Below are positions 1 to 10,920 of a stretch of 64,000 nt of DNA, one piece after another. A model generated the notes under the pieces. That model made no database searches. It was given only the letters and a program-made list of their open reading frames with translations, and had not been told where the DNA came from. Every line of letters starts with the position of its first letter. Position 1 is the stretch's first letter. The DNA is taken from positions 1,612,001 through 1,676,000 of the forward strand of contig SRSI01000077.1 of assembly GCA_005656395.1 (NCBI GenBank). The letters are read 5' to 3'. The DNA is from Strongyloides papillosus (lineage: Eukaryota > Nematoda > Chromadorea > Rhabditida > Strongyloididae). The position numbers and the translations under genes were made by a program.

Positions 1-887
1 TTTCCTTTATATCCTGTAGTTAAACCTAGAGCGCTCATGTATTCTTCATTTTTAATAAAAACTTCCATTCCTTTCCAAACACCACGTCCGGTAGCAGAAA
101 CACGTCCATGAATGCCACCAGAAACAATTGGTTTTCCAGTAATGCAAGCTGATGCATCTCTATCCAAGTGGCCAATTGTTTGAGCATAGGTATCAGCAAT
201 CCATGCCATTTCCTTTTCACCTGTTCCCATATCTGGAGCTGGTACATCAACACCTGGTCCAAGGAAGCCTTTCTTAGCAAATTCAACAGCTATACGACGA
301 GTAATTTTTTCGATTTCATAATCAGTATATTTTTTAGGGTCAATCTTAACACCACCCTTAGCTCCACCGAATGGTACGTCAACAACGGAACATTTGTAAG
401 TCATTAAAGCGGATAAGGCTTTAACTTCATCCTCACAAACATCCAGTGAATAACGAATACCTCCCTTAGTGGGAGTTCTATGCTCAGAGTGTTGAGCTCT
501 CCATGCTTCGATCATCTCGTATTCTCCATTTTCACGTCTAATTGGAAATGATACGTAAAGAACTTTATTAACTGGCTTAATAGCTCCTAAAATTCCTTTA
601 ACTAAATTCTTTTTTTCCGATTCATTCATAGAGGTTTGCGTAAATTCATTAATCAGAGCTGGTTCAAGAACAGCGGCTCCCTTGTCAAAATAATACTCTG
701 TCATCTATAAAATCTTATTATTGGAAAAAAAATAAAATCCCACCTTAAAGAATGATGGATTAATTTGTTCATCCATTGGTCTCATTTCATCATTAACTTG
801 TTCATGAGCATTCAAATCCACGGACATCAATCTTTTTCCGACAAATGATGTGGATCTACGAGTAGAAGCAACAAAGCGAGACAACAT
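1..887 (-). CDS. gdh-1: Glutamate dehydrogenase, mitochondrial (N-terminal part; 3' end outside window)
   Basis: Two exons are visible, complement(<1..704, 744..887), joined by a 39-nt GT-AG intron in phase 0; about 282 residues are present. The N terminus is Ser/Arg-rich like a mitochondrial presequence. The second exon carries the Glu/Leu/Phe/Val dehydrogenase dimerisation domain, with the substrate-binding stretch [13 protein letters not shown] and the catalytic-lysine region [12 protein letters not shown]. The family catalyses reversible oxidative deamination of glutamate to 2-oxoglutarate in the mitochondrial matrix. The NAD(P)-binding Rossmann domain lies beyond the window edge. A splice acceptor (TTTTTTCTAG, AG at 906-905 on this strand) lies 17 nt before the ATG, which supports this start. 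The family assignment is secure; the symbol assumes orthology to the single nematode gene. Confidence 0.95.
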
Positions 888-1485
888 TTTTTGATATGTG
901 CTACCTAGAAAAAATTATATTAGGTATTAATAACTAAAAATATAACAAGAAAATCGTCAAAATTAATTCATTTGTCCCCAAAAAATACATTTTTCCAATA
1001 ATACCAAAAATTAGCATGTTAAGATGTAATACTTACAGTAACTCTAGATGTAATTGTATATATATTTTATACGACTAATGACTTTAAAACTATAATAAAA
1101 GCTTATTTTTAAATTCTCGCCTTTGACATCTATTATATACTTTTCCATTATTTCCAATCTACTAACTTATAGAAATCTCTTTACAACGAACAAAAAGCTT
1201 TATTAAACATTACACAGATGCAACATATTTCATTTCAAATAAATCACCACGTGTATGCAATAATATATTCACTAATTGTCCATTATCTTAAATTTCCTAT
1301 CAAAAATTTTAAATAAAACTTAACAATATAAATGCTTTTGTTAGATATCAATGTAACTTTTAAAATAATCATAAAATAAATAATTTATATGTATATTATG
1401 TTAGATTATTTTGAATAATATACTGTGATCATTAAAAGTAAAAATAATTATTTTATTTGTATTATGATGATTTTTTAAAACAAAA
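888..1485. other. Intergenic: 5' flank of gdh-1 and 3' flank of the SS18-like gene
   Basis: AT-rich spacer between two minus-strand genes. It contains the acceptor-like TTTTTTCTAG just upstream of the glutamate dehydrogenase start. I see no other ORF or RNA gene in it. Confidence 0.6.
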
Positions 1486-1827
1486 TTATAGTTTCACAGT
1501 ATCGTTCTCTTTGTATTCTTGCAATCCACTAGCCTCTTCTTGTGTTGTTTGGTCGGCATATCTTGACACAAATATTATATTTTTATACAATTGCCTTAAA
1601 CTTGCATCCATTGATGGTATTGTATTTGATTCCATAGGATTCGATTGATATTGGAGCAAATTTTCAATCAGATGAGCGTTTTCTTCCAACATTTGTTTTA
1701 TTGTCATTTCTTCTGTAATTGTATGATCCTCTTCTGCAGGTGAAACATTTGTATTTGTTGAAGGGACTGTTGTGTTAGTAGTAGTTGAAGATGTAGAAGT
1801 GGTTGATGGGATATCTGATTGAGACAT
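1486..1827 (-). CDS. SS18: SS18-like protein (SSXT domain)
   Basis: A single-exon 113-residue protein. After a Ser/Thr-rich leader (residues 1-40) it has the SSXT signature around residues 43-100: a QMLEENAHLIENLLQYQSN block followed by a Gln/Leu-rich block equivalent to the human QYQQ-LHRNLVYLA helix. In animals SS18 is a subunit of the BAF (SWI/SNF) remodeller and the SSXT domain binds the core. The C-terminal QPGY-rich activation region of vertebrate SS18 is absent; the protein ends soon after SSXT. A splice acceptor (TTTGTAG) sits 3 nt before the ATG. The gene lies only 130 nt downstream of the NDUFS4 gene on the same strand, a spacing compatible with co-transcription. Domain identity is clear; orthology to SS18 rather than another short SSXT protein is likely. 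Confidence 0.85.
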   Translation of the reverse strand: MSQSDIPSTTSTSSTTTNTTVPSTNTNVSPAEEDHTITEEMTIKQMLEENAHLIENLLQYQSNPMESNTIPSMDASLRQLYKNIIFVSRYADQTTQEEASGLQEYKENDTVKL

Positions 1828-1957
1828 AATCTACAAATATTATAACTAAGATAAATAAATAAAACATATATATGCATGGGTTTTGTTTAACCACATTAAT
1901 AAAAAATAGATATACAGATTTTTTATCGTACTATAAAATCATCCATTAATAAAATAT

Positions 1958-2500
1958 TTATTTTGTTCCTACACGTGTGCGCCTATTCCAGGCAAAATTT
2001 TGACCATAATTCTTTGGAATTATCTTACGTTCTTGAGGAGTTTCTATCTCATAATTCCAACGATTTTTCTTACAAAAAGCTATGGCGTCGTCAGCTGTAG
2101 CAAAATCAAGATTCATTGAAATATTAGACAACGGATCAGCAGTTCCCGACCATCCCATTAAAGGATTCTCCCATCTTTCACGATTATCTAATTCTATTTT
2201 CCATACCTTTGTATTTCCCCATGCTGTTTGAGTTGCCTCACGAGCGGGCTTAAAAATTCTTGCTGTTCTGGCATCTTGATGTTCTGTTGGAACTCCAGAT
2301 ATATCTATAACTTCCGATGTTGTATCTCGTACTCTTATAGAATTGACTTTCTTTTTTTCATCTCCAAGAATATCATTTACAGATTTTCTAACAGCATCAG
2401 CTTTATTAATTGATGGGAGAGAAGGATTTTTTCCAGAGCATAAACGTCTTCCTTCTCTTACAATAGAAAAATAAGAATTTACTTTTAGAACAGATCTCAT
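1958..2500 (-). CDS. lpd-5: NADH dehydrogenase [ubiquinone] iron-sulfur protein 4 (complex I NDUFS4)
   Basis: A single-exon 180-residue protein matching the ETC complex I NDUFS4 family over residues 75-180: RTARIFKPAREATQTAWGNT, then NPLMGWSGTADPLSN and the C-terminal KKNRWNYEIETP block ending near KNYGQNFAWNRR. The first ~40 residues are basic and Ser-rich, as expected of a mitochondrial presequence. NDUFS4 is an accessory subunit of the complex I N-module in the inner membrane. Despite its name it binds no iron-sulfur cluster. Length fits the family (about 175 residues). The ATG is preceded at 6 nt by GTTTTAG, a splice acceptor. The SS18-like gene follows closely on the same strand. lpd-5 is the C. 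elegans NDUFS4 gene. Confidence 0.95.
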   Translation of the reverse strand: MRSVLKVNSYFSIVREGRRLCSGKNPSLPSINKADAVRKSVNDILGDEKKKVNSIRVRDTTSEVIDISGVPTEHQDARTARIFKPAREATQTAWGNTKVWKIELDNRERWENPLMGWSGTADPLSNISMNLDFATADDAIAFCKKNRWNYEIETPQERKIIPKNYGQNFAWNRRTRVGTK

Positions 2501-3843
2501 AACCTAAAACTTCAAAAACATTAGTTACAATAGAATATTTTACGTAAATAACAATCTATCAAAGACATTTCTCCAATAATCGAAATCTTACAACGAGAAA
2601 AATAGAATAGCGAATATCATAGTTAAGAATTTTTACTTAAAAATCATCATACAAGGCATACTTTCTTTTGTGTTTTTTAGTATATACTCCATTTTTAATA
2701 CATGTATAAAATTGATTGAAACATTTATTGTTTATTTGATAAAGAACTCTATTGTTTATTAGAATACCAATGGAAGGCCGTGCCTTCCCCCAGCTTTGTT
2801 TAATTTTCCAACTCTTTTTGCTTAGAATATTTTAAAAAAAATTACCACCACTTTTTGCTCTATAACTTGAGCAAATATTAATTAAACTCTACAATATTAT
2901 GTTTTTCCACTATTCAAGAATTCAATTTACCAAATAACTTATAAATCATTCAATTCCATTAACTTTTAGAGTCATTATTTATGACACATAATTACACCAA
3001 AAATTAGTACTTTTTTTAAAATAACATGACCAATTATAGCGAGAAAATTTTTAAATTATTTTTCCCCTTTACGTTAGAAGAAAATACGTTGATTGACTAT
3101 TTAACTATAGAAATTGATCAAGTTTAAAACAAGTTATTCTTTGAATAAAATTGATTTTTGCTAAGAAAATAAAGAAAACGAAAGAGTTGACACATAGATT
3201 AACATAACCTCTTACCTTTATAAGCAATAAATTTCCCTATAGCTTCAATTTTTAAGTAAGAATTAGATATACATAGAAAAATTTAACTTACTAAATTTTA
3301 TTAACATTTTATTAAGTTGTATGATTTAGATTTTATTAAAAAAATAATCACTACTTTTTAGTCCTTTACTTAGAAAATTATTAAGTAATCCTAACATTAC
3401 CATATTTCCCCACTACTTTGAATCGTACCTTTAAAATGAGTTGTAATTCAAAATATTTCATTTACATTTAGGAAAGTTAATCGTATAACAAATAGCTTGT
3501 AAAAAGGAGCCTAAAAAAGTGTGTTTTTTAAGATAACTTATTCAATTTTTTAAAAAGGCACTAAGAGTGATCTGTCTTGCTAAGTTGTGAAAAAAATAGG
3601 TCTTTTGGCAATTTATTCATAAAAGTCCGTTAAGTTAAAAAGAATAATGGTGAACACAAAATTAATTTTCTTATTATTTTTATTATAGATATATATATTC
3701 AAATTACAGTATGAAAATATAAAACGGATATTGTCTATATTATGAATTAAATATATTACTAATCAATAATTCGTCTCCACTAATTTTTAAAATTTGTTTT
3801 ACTAATATAACTATAAGTATAAAACAAACTATTGATAACAATT
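2501..3843. other. Intergenic: divergent spacer between lpd-5 and ocrl-1
   Basis: 1.3 kb of AT-rich sequence between the starts of two divergent genes, so it should hold both promoters. The only clear structure is the GC-rich hairpin at 2772-2788. No convincing ORF. Confidence 0.6.
2772..2788. other. Short GC-rich perfect hairpin
   Basis: GGAAGGC-CGT-GCCTTCC is a 7-bp perfect inverted repeat with a 3-nt spacer, followed by CCCC. It stands out in an otherwise very AT-rich divergent promoter region, about 270 nt upstream of the lpd-5 start. Function unknown. Confidence 0.5.
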
Positions 3844-6004
3844 ATGACTTTTTATGCAAATCCACAATCATTTACATACGAAACAGAAACTGCCTATGAT
3901 GCTATAGTTGAAGAATTGATGCAAGAATGGGAATATAAGTAAGTAAAAATTTGATAAGAAAATTACTCTCGCTCTTTTATTATTGATAAGAGAAAATTTT
4001 TTTAAAATTTGTAATATTTATAAAATCATGACTGTTTGTAGATATTGCTCTTATAAACCGGCTACATTCTATTGTTCTACATTCAATGTCAATGGAAAAC
4101 CTCCCCCTTTTATACTAACTGATTGGATAGATGTAGCATTTCACGATCCTAAGCCTGATTTTGTTGTAATAGGTCTTCAAGAAATGGATCTTGACATTGG
4201 ATCTTTTGTCAAGGATAATCCGACAAAAAAAGAAGATTGGGTTCAATCTATATCAAGATCTCTACCGCCCGGTATGTATAAAATTGTTGAAAGCGTTAGA
4301 TTGATGGGGATTTTTTTAATTATTTTTCAATACATTCACTCAGATATTGTCTGTTCAAATATCCAAACAAACTATATACCTACAGGATTTTTAAAAATGG
4401 GAAACAAAGGTGGTGTAGGTATTTCAATTGAAATGAACAATTCAACAGTTCTTTTTATTAATTCTCATCTGGCAGCAGGAAATCGTGAAACAGAAAGAAG
4501 AAATCAAGATTTTAGAGATATTACTAGAATGACTTTTAAAGATGGCAAAACATTAACAGATCATGATTCTGTTTTTTGGCTTGGTGATCTCAATTATAGG
4601 CTAGATACACCATTAACTCAGGAGGAGATATGTTACATGTGTGATACTGGAAAATTTAAAGAACTTCTGCAATATGACCAACTTACTAGAGCTAAAGAAA
4701 TTGGGCATGTTTTTTATGGTTATGAAGAGTATAAAGAAATTAATTTTTTACCAACATATAAATTTGATGTTGGTACCAATAAGTGGGATTCTAGTGAAAA
4801 AAAACGCACACCAGCCTGGACTGACAGAATTTTGTACTGGAAAAAATTTGAAAATGTCAATGTTAGACAGTTAAAGTATCGTTCCTGTCCAAATGTAGTT
4901 ATTAGCGATCACAAACCTGTTATAGCTTTATTTGAAATGGATATTAAAAAAATATGGGAAGATAAGATGCGTGAAGTTAGAGTGGAAGCTCAAAAAGAAG
5001 TAGATAAAAAATCCAATGATTTACTGCCACAAATTTCTCTTTCAGCTACTGAATTTGAATTTGGTGTTGTTAAATTCTTACAACCATCTATTATGAATCT
5101 CAAGATCAAAAATACTGGGCAAACTAGAGTTAAATTTTCTACAATTCTTACAGCTGAACCTACGAATGATTATGGACCCTATGACTGGCTTATTTTGACA
5201 CCATATACTGGTACTGTTGATGTTAACCATGAGTTTAGTATCTGCCTTCAAGTTCTTATCGATAAACATATGGCATGGAAACTTCCATCTGATAAACCAT
5301 CAAAAATAGAATGTATAATTATAGTTCATTTAGAAAGTGGTAGGGATTATTTTATCTCTGTACAAGCAAATTACAAACCATGTTGTTTTGGAATCTCTCT
5401 AGAAGAGGCAATGTTAAAAGCAAATATTCCTTCATCATCAGATAAGGAAGATTCTTTAATAATTTTTGAGAAAGAAGAAAAATTAACTATTCCTTATGAA
5501 ATTCACGAGTTACTAAGATATCTCCGTTCAATTGGTTTTCAAAATATAGATTTCTCTCAACCATACAGTGACAATGCATTTTTTAAAATTCGTGATTGTC
5601 TTGATGAAAGAAGGAATATCTTTGAATTTATGAATAGCAACAAAGATATTCAACCTATTAATATTTATGCAGTTTTAATAAGATTATTAACATGTTACAA
5701 AGAAAGTATAATACCTAATCACTTAAAGACTACACTTCTTCAATGTTCTGATGATGAAGTTTATGGTAGATGTATTTTACAATTTCCCGAATATCAAAAA
5801 GACATCTTCAGGGAGATTCTTCTCTTTCTTAAAGATGCTAGAGAAATTAACAAAGATTTTGATAAAGAATTGGAGACTTTCTCCAACATTTTCTTCAGAA
5901 TGGACGGTAACATTTATAAAGCTGAAAGACTACTTTTTATTATTTATTCTATAAATAAAGTTAAACCTAAAAGACGACGACACCACAGTATTCTTGCAGT
6001 TTAA
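3844..6004 (+). CDS. ocrl-1: OCRL/INPP5B-type inositol polyphosphate 5-phosphatase
   Basis: Exons 3844..3938 and 4042..6004 (103-nt intron, GTAAGT donor, TGTTTGTAG acceptor) give about 685 residues. The first exon adds 31 residues running into TFNVNG. An in-frame stop directly after position 3939 forces the splice. The catalytic core has both signatures of Mg-dependent 5-phosphatases, FWLGDLNYRL and RTPAWTDRILYW, plus SDHKPV. It is followed by an ASH domain (from about LPQISLSATEFEFG) and a RhoGAP-like C-terminal domain (from IPYEIHELLRYL). This order defines OCRL/INPP5B, which hydrolyse PI(4,5)P2 and PI(3,4,5)P3 on endosomes, Golgi and cilia. Compared with human OCRL (901 aa) the N-terminal PH domain is missing. 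The RhoGAP domain is probably non-catalytic, as known for the family. Confidence 0.93.
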
Positions 6005-6404
6005 TCATTTAAATTTTTTTAATTGACTTTCATATGCTTATCAAATATACATATATATGTATATATATATATTCAAATATAATTTCTATTTAATCACTAA
6101 CAAATAAATCTTTATTATCACTATCCAAAAAAATGATAAATTTTCCCCTTCCATCCTCTATACAGATGAATCTCTGACATTTTAAATCTGTTAAACGAAG
6201 ATACATTTCAAATTTTGTTTTCCTTACAAGACCACAACTGCAACGTTTCAATATTTTCCTCCTACATCCATTAGTTTCTTTTTTAATTTCAATTTTATAT
6301 TATTCATAAACAAATTTTTATTATACTTTTTAAAATTTAAGAAATTTAATAAACTTTAGTTTTTAGAATATTAGTTTATTCGTGTTATTTAAAAAAATAA
6401 AAAG
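6005..6404. other. Intergenic spacer with a TA microsatellite
   Basis: AT-rich spacer holding an alternating (TA)n tract near 6049-6072 and an AATAAA polyadenylation-type hexamer about 100 nt after the ocrl-1 stop. No gene seen. Confidence 0.55.
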
Positions 6405-7346
6405 ATGTCTTGGTGGTCTAATGCCACATTATATGGAAAAAACTTGACTAATTTCGTAAAAAAAAATATTAATGGAAATGATGATTCCGAAAAGGTAATA
6501 AAGGGTGAAGAGTTCGACATTGAGAATGTTGAAGAAATTAAAAATGAAAGAAGTAACTCTATAAAGTCAAAGTTTGTTACCCTCAAAGAGGTTGCTGTTG
6601 GTAAAGCAAATGAATGGAAAGATTATATGAATGAAATTGCTGTTAATAAAGAAGATAAAGAAATTAACGAGGAAGATAAAAGTAACTCCACCTTAAATGA
6701 TCGTTTAACTGCTTTTACGAAGAAGGCCACCGACGATATTTCTAAATTTGCGAGAAAAGCTTCTGACATAACTGTAAAGAAAGCCGGTGAATTGAAAAAG
6801 ATGGTTGATGAAGTCACTAAAGATTCATTACTTGGAGAACTTGATAGAGAAAATTTGAAATATATTGAAGAATTAGAACAAGAGAAATTAAAAGATTCAA
6901 TTGATTTACCATGGATAGGGATGCCCGATGAAGGGTTAGCTCAAAGAAGAATATTATCATTATCATTAGATGCAAAAAATTTTACAGGTCATGTTCCTGA
7001 AGCAATTGGTTATACAAATAAAGAAATAGACGCTCTTGCAGGTCTTATGATAGAAAAAGATCCTCACTTAAAAAAAATGAGAGCAAGTCTTGTTCCAAGA
7101 GAAATTAATGAAGAAAAGTTTTGGAGAAATTACGCTTATAAAGTTTATATTGTAAGAAAGATACTTATGGAAGAAACAAACACTGGTGCTACTGTTCAAA
7201 ATACAGTTGAGGAAACAACAGATGATGATTGGGAAAAAGAAATACTTGGAGATTTAGATTATGATACAGTTATGGAAGAAACTGGTAATAAAAGTAATGA
7301 ACAATGGGAGGCTGAAATAAATGAGATTTTGGAAAAGGATCATTGA
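6405..7346 (+). CDS. SYAP1: BSD-domain protein, SYAP1-like
   Basis: A single-exon 313-residue protein. A charged Lys/Glu-rich helical N-terminal half (residues 1-150, e.g. FTKKATDDISKFARKASD) leads to LPWIGMPDEG and then a BSD domain at about residues 180-250. The domain carries the conserved DPHLKKMRASLVP and the diagnostic FWRNYAYKV. This layout, including the PW motif before the domain, matches synapse-associated protein 1, a soluble Golgi and neurite protein linked in mammals to Akt activation. The C terminus is acidic with two DW/QWE motifs (DDDWEKEILGDLD and EQWEAEI). An alternative is BSDC1, a related family; the spacing before the BSD domain favours SYAP1. Confidence 0.85.
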   Translation: MSWWSNATLYGKNLTNFVKKNINGNDDSEKVIKGEEFDIENVEEIKNERSNSIKSKFVTLKEVAVGKANEWKDYMNEIAVNKEDKEINEEDKSNSTLNDRLTAFTKKATDDISKFARKASDITVKKAGELKKMVDEVTKDSLLGELDRENLKYIEELEQEKLKDSIDLPWIGMPDEGLAQRRILSLSLDAKNFTGHVPEAIGYTNKEIDALAGLMIEKDPHLKKMRASLVPREINEEKFWRNYAYKVYIVRKILMEETNTGATVQNTVEETTDDDWEKEILGDLDYDTVMEETGNKSNEQWEAEINEILEKDH

Positions 7347-8050
7347 AAATTACTTTGTATATAAACATATAACATATTTATAAATCCTTTTTAAAGCCTT
7401 TTTTACTAAAATTTTGTTATTTTGAATACAATAATAAAAATAATATTTTTATTTATTTTTGCTTTTAAATATTATTTATAATAACTAAAGTATAAAATAG
7501 ATAAAGTTCGTTACTATTTATAATATATATATTATTTCTATACACATATCTATACACATATTTTATCTCTCCTTCTTGAAATTTATATTAAGCTATTTTG
7601 TTGGTAAGAATAGTTTTTAATTCTCTCTCTCTTTAACTTTTCTTTTATAAAATTTCTATAGAAGAAACATACAGTGAAAGTGTGTTATAGAAACAGGCTC
7701 AGTGAAGATGTGATAAATTTTTGATAACGAAGCAGTTTCCTCAAAACTCTATCAAAGCTTTTCTTTAAAGAAATAAAAATATAAATTCGTGTATGTATGT
7801 ATGTATATCTACACGTTTTCCTCTCATCAACAACCGCATAAATATATATATATATGCCCATTACAAATATACACTCTGGCTACATATATATAAATTCTAA
7901 ATAAACACCAAAAGAGAAGAAAAAATTAGTTGAATATTTGTATTGTATATTATTTTTTGCCATCAAATCTATATATAAAAAATATTGCAATAACATATTT
8001 CATATATCATCTTCCTAGAGTAAGATCAATTTAAAAAATATTATTTATAA
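7347..8050. other. Intergenic: 5' flank of the RGS gene
   Basis: AT-rich spacer with a short (GTAT)n run at 7791-7806 and (AT)n tracts near 7525 and 7840. It should contain the promoter of the following gene. No additional ORF seen. Confidence 0.55.
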
Positions 8051-9645
8051 ATGTCTTTTACAACATTATCAAAGGTTAGAATTTTATTTTTTATTATCAA
8101 TATATATTGTCTTTTTAGTTAAATTTACTTTCACTTCGAATATCTGAATCTGCTCCACTAAAAACTCACAAATACTTTAGGATTGCTGTACCACAAGCAA
8201 TGACAGGACAAACACTTGTGCAACTTCTACATGATCTTCTTCAATTAGATGATAATACTGAAGCACTTCACTTAGCTACACTTCTTCTTCAATACGGTTA
8301 TATTTTTCCAGTTATTGAACAATCAAATTTGGTTAGAGATGATAATACACTATATAGGATACAATTACCATATTACTGGCCTTCCCATGCAACACATACA
8401 GATAATGTTGAATATGGTATGTTATTTCAATTCATAATTAAAAAAAATATATATATATATATCTATATTTTAGCTATTTATCTTAATAAAAGATTACTGA
8501 GAAATGAGCAAAAACATGGACTAGAAGAAGATGAAGTTGAAGCGTACAACAAACTTGTTGAACTTCTTGGACATATGTGGAATTTTATACAAATTCAAGC
8601 TGAAATGCAACTTAAACTCCAAAAAGAAAAGAAAAAACAAGATAAAGTTGTTTACGATTCAGAAGAACGTGCTTTCTGGAGGTCGCGACGTCCTGGTGTA
8701 TCCAATTGTCTAGAGCAGCATGTCATGAAACAAGAAAGAAAAATTAGAAAAAATACAATCGAATTTGTCAAGCAGACTATTGAAAGATTTAAATTTAGTA
8801 TTAAAACAAAGCCATGGTTGAAAGCTTTAAAAGCTAGTGAAACAATGGTTACATGGTGTGAGCAATTTCAAGATTACGATCCTTTTATTACTACCTCACA
8901 ACCAAGTAATCCATGGATTTCTGACGATATTACCCTTTGGGCTATTAATGCTGATTCGTAAGTGCTTTTAATATAAAATCTTTATTGTAAAATTATTTTT
9001 AGTGTTGATGTTCCAACTGAAAGAAGAGTTAAACGATGGGGACTAAGTGTTCAGGAACTTGTTAGAGATCCTATTGGTAGACAGGTTTTAGAGACTCACT
9101 TAGAAACAGAATTTTCTTCTGAAAATATCAGATTTTGGATAGCTATTCAGGATATTAAATATTCAGCAAATAGTCAAGTTGAAGAAAAAGCACAAAAAAT
9201 TCATGATGATTTTCTAGCTCCAGGCGCTCCATACCAAGTTAATGTTGATTCTAAAACACTCGATGAAACTTTAAAATTGCTAAAAAATAATCGCATTGCA
9301 AGAAGACATGCATTTTGGGTAGCTGAAGAACATGTATTTACATTAATGAGTAAAGATTCTTATCCACGCTTTATTCGTTCACAAATTTATAAAGGTGTCC
9401 TGTCTGCCGCACAACAACAAGGCTCTAGAAGATTAGGATGGAGAAATTTTGTTTTTAATGTTGGAAATCAAAAAAAAATTAATACTACTAGTGGTGGTGG
9501 TACTAGTAGCAATAAACATAAAGCGAGTAGAGATGATACCATAAATAATGCTCTTCCAAAACAACTTAGTAGTGATTCCTTACCTCTAAAAAGTCAACAA
9601 AATAATCCACAAAGATTTAATATTAATCCAAAAGACAAAAAATAA
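8051..9645 (+). CDS. eat-16: R7-family regulator of G-protein signalling (EAT-16-like)
   Basis: Four exons, 8051..8074, 8119..8416, 8474..8957 and 9003..9645, give 482 residues; introns of 44, 57 and 45 nt all have GT-AG ends and keep the frame. Order of domains: a short DEP region (residues ~20-75, AMTGQTLVQLLHDLLQL, then LLLQYGYIFPVIE), the DHEX linker (YAIYLNKR after the second splice), a GGL domain ending in the conserved DPFI-PSNPWISDD block, and an RGS domain (~280-405; FSSENIRFWIAIQD and DSYPRFIRS). R7 RGS proteins pair with Gbeta5 and speed GTP hydrolysis by Galpha-o/q in neurons. The length, near the 473 residues I recall for EAT-16, and the divergence from EGL-10/RGS7 favour EAT-16 (inference). 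A basic, Ser/Asn-rich tail follows the RGS domain. Confidence 0.88.
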
Positions 9646-9770
9646 TTTTAAATAAATATATATATTAAAATTATAATAAATTTGTAATCTTTTAATATAA
9701 ATTTTATAGAGATTTATTGTTATTTACAATTATTACAATCAACTTATGCACATTTTTTTAAATTAAATAA

Positions 9771-10920
9771 TTAAGGAACAATCTTATTTTCAGAGTCTGA
9801 TAACCTTATGTTTAGTTCTTGTTCTAAAGAGGATCCAGTAATGAAAAATAAGGATATATATGCAATCTGTATATCACTACCATCAAGAAGTCTGGCAAAT
9901 TCATTGCAAACTAACGGTTTTGAGTCAACAAATATTGTTCTTGAACCAACATTTTGAATATACCATTCATTATTTTTACTATCCTTTTTAATAATTGCAC
10001 TACATCTACTAATTCTTCCAGCAGGACCTTCTAGAGCCAAATTTACATCAACATGATGATTTAATGTTTGCCTTCCAACTACTATCTTATCGTCTTTGAT
10101 CATAAAATAATTAAACTTCCCCTTTAATAAGGCTTGTATACCTTTTAAATCAAATATTTTGTTGTCAAATTTGTGATATTCATCAATTATTTCGGTCTTA
10201 ACCTTTTCCCAATCTTGAAAAACTCTTTTTGTTGCATTTATATTTTTTATAATACCACTTGCCTGAGTTTGTAATGCACTATCACTGTCATCTCTTAATT
10301 GTGATATATCAAATAATTTTTCAGTTCCAATTCTCTTGCCAATATCGTCGCTGTAATATGACTTTCTTTGGTCTTCTAAATAGCCAACTTTATTAAGAGA
10401 TGTCCAAAAGTCTAAAAGTACTTTTGGTGTTCTTGCTACATGAAAAACATTTGGATGTTGATGAATGAGATCTTCAAATGTTCCTAAGTTTACTTTCGTT
10501 GTTGATGATATTCTACCAACTATATCCTCTTCCTTTACGGAAAAAGGTATTTTTGATTGAATCTCTTTGATTAAATCTTTATTCATTACTTCTATACGTT
10601 TTTTTACTTGCTTATTTATGGCATCATTATACATCAAATCATACCACCTTTCCTCTACTTCATGTAAAGAAAATTTTTTGCTTAATCCTGTTGACATTGC
10701 ATGAACTATTCTAAGATCTCCAATCTATAATTGCTTTATCAAAGTTTTTAACACTACAACTTACATGTGAAACAGCCCCCAAAAGTAATACATCATCTTC
10801 TGCTGTCCATTTCTTAACACTATCACTTATGGCAGGATCTAAATGTGTTTGAATCTCTTTTGTTCTGTTCCTTTTTCTAGGAGGAGGCGCAGGATTACCA
10901 CTGGAAACATTAGGAGACAT
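9771..10920 (-). CDS. MCRS1: Microspherule protein 1 homologue (MCRS1; FHA domain)
   Basis: Exons 10765..10920 and 9771..10724 (40-nt intron, GTAAGT donor) give 369 residues. The N-terminal MCRS_N region has KKWTAEDDVLLLGAVSH, then across the splice IGDLRIVHAM...FSLHEVEERWYDLMY, and QHPNVFHVARTPKVLLDFW. A C-terminal FHA domain at about residues 255-350 includes VGRQTLNHHVDVNLALEGP, GRISRCSAII and QNVGSRTIFVDSKPL. Human MCRS1 has the same order and is a subunit of the NSL histone-acetyltransferase and INO80 complexes, with a further role at spindle microtubule minus ends. A poly-Pro/basic leader (APPPRKRNRTK) probably acts as a nuclear localisation signal. The gene is convergent with the RGS gene (125-nt gap). 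Confidence 0.92.
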
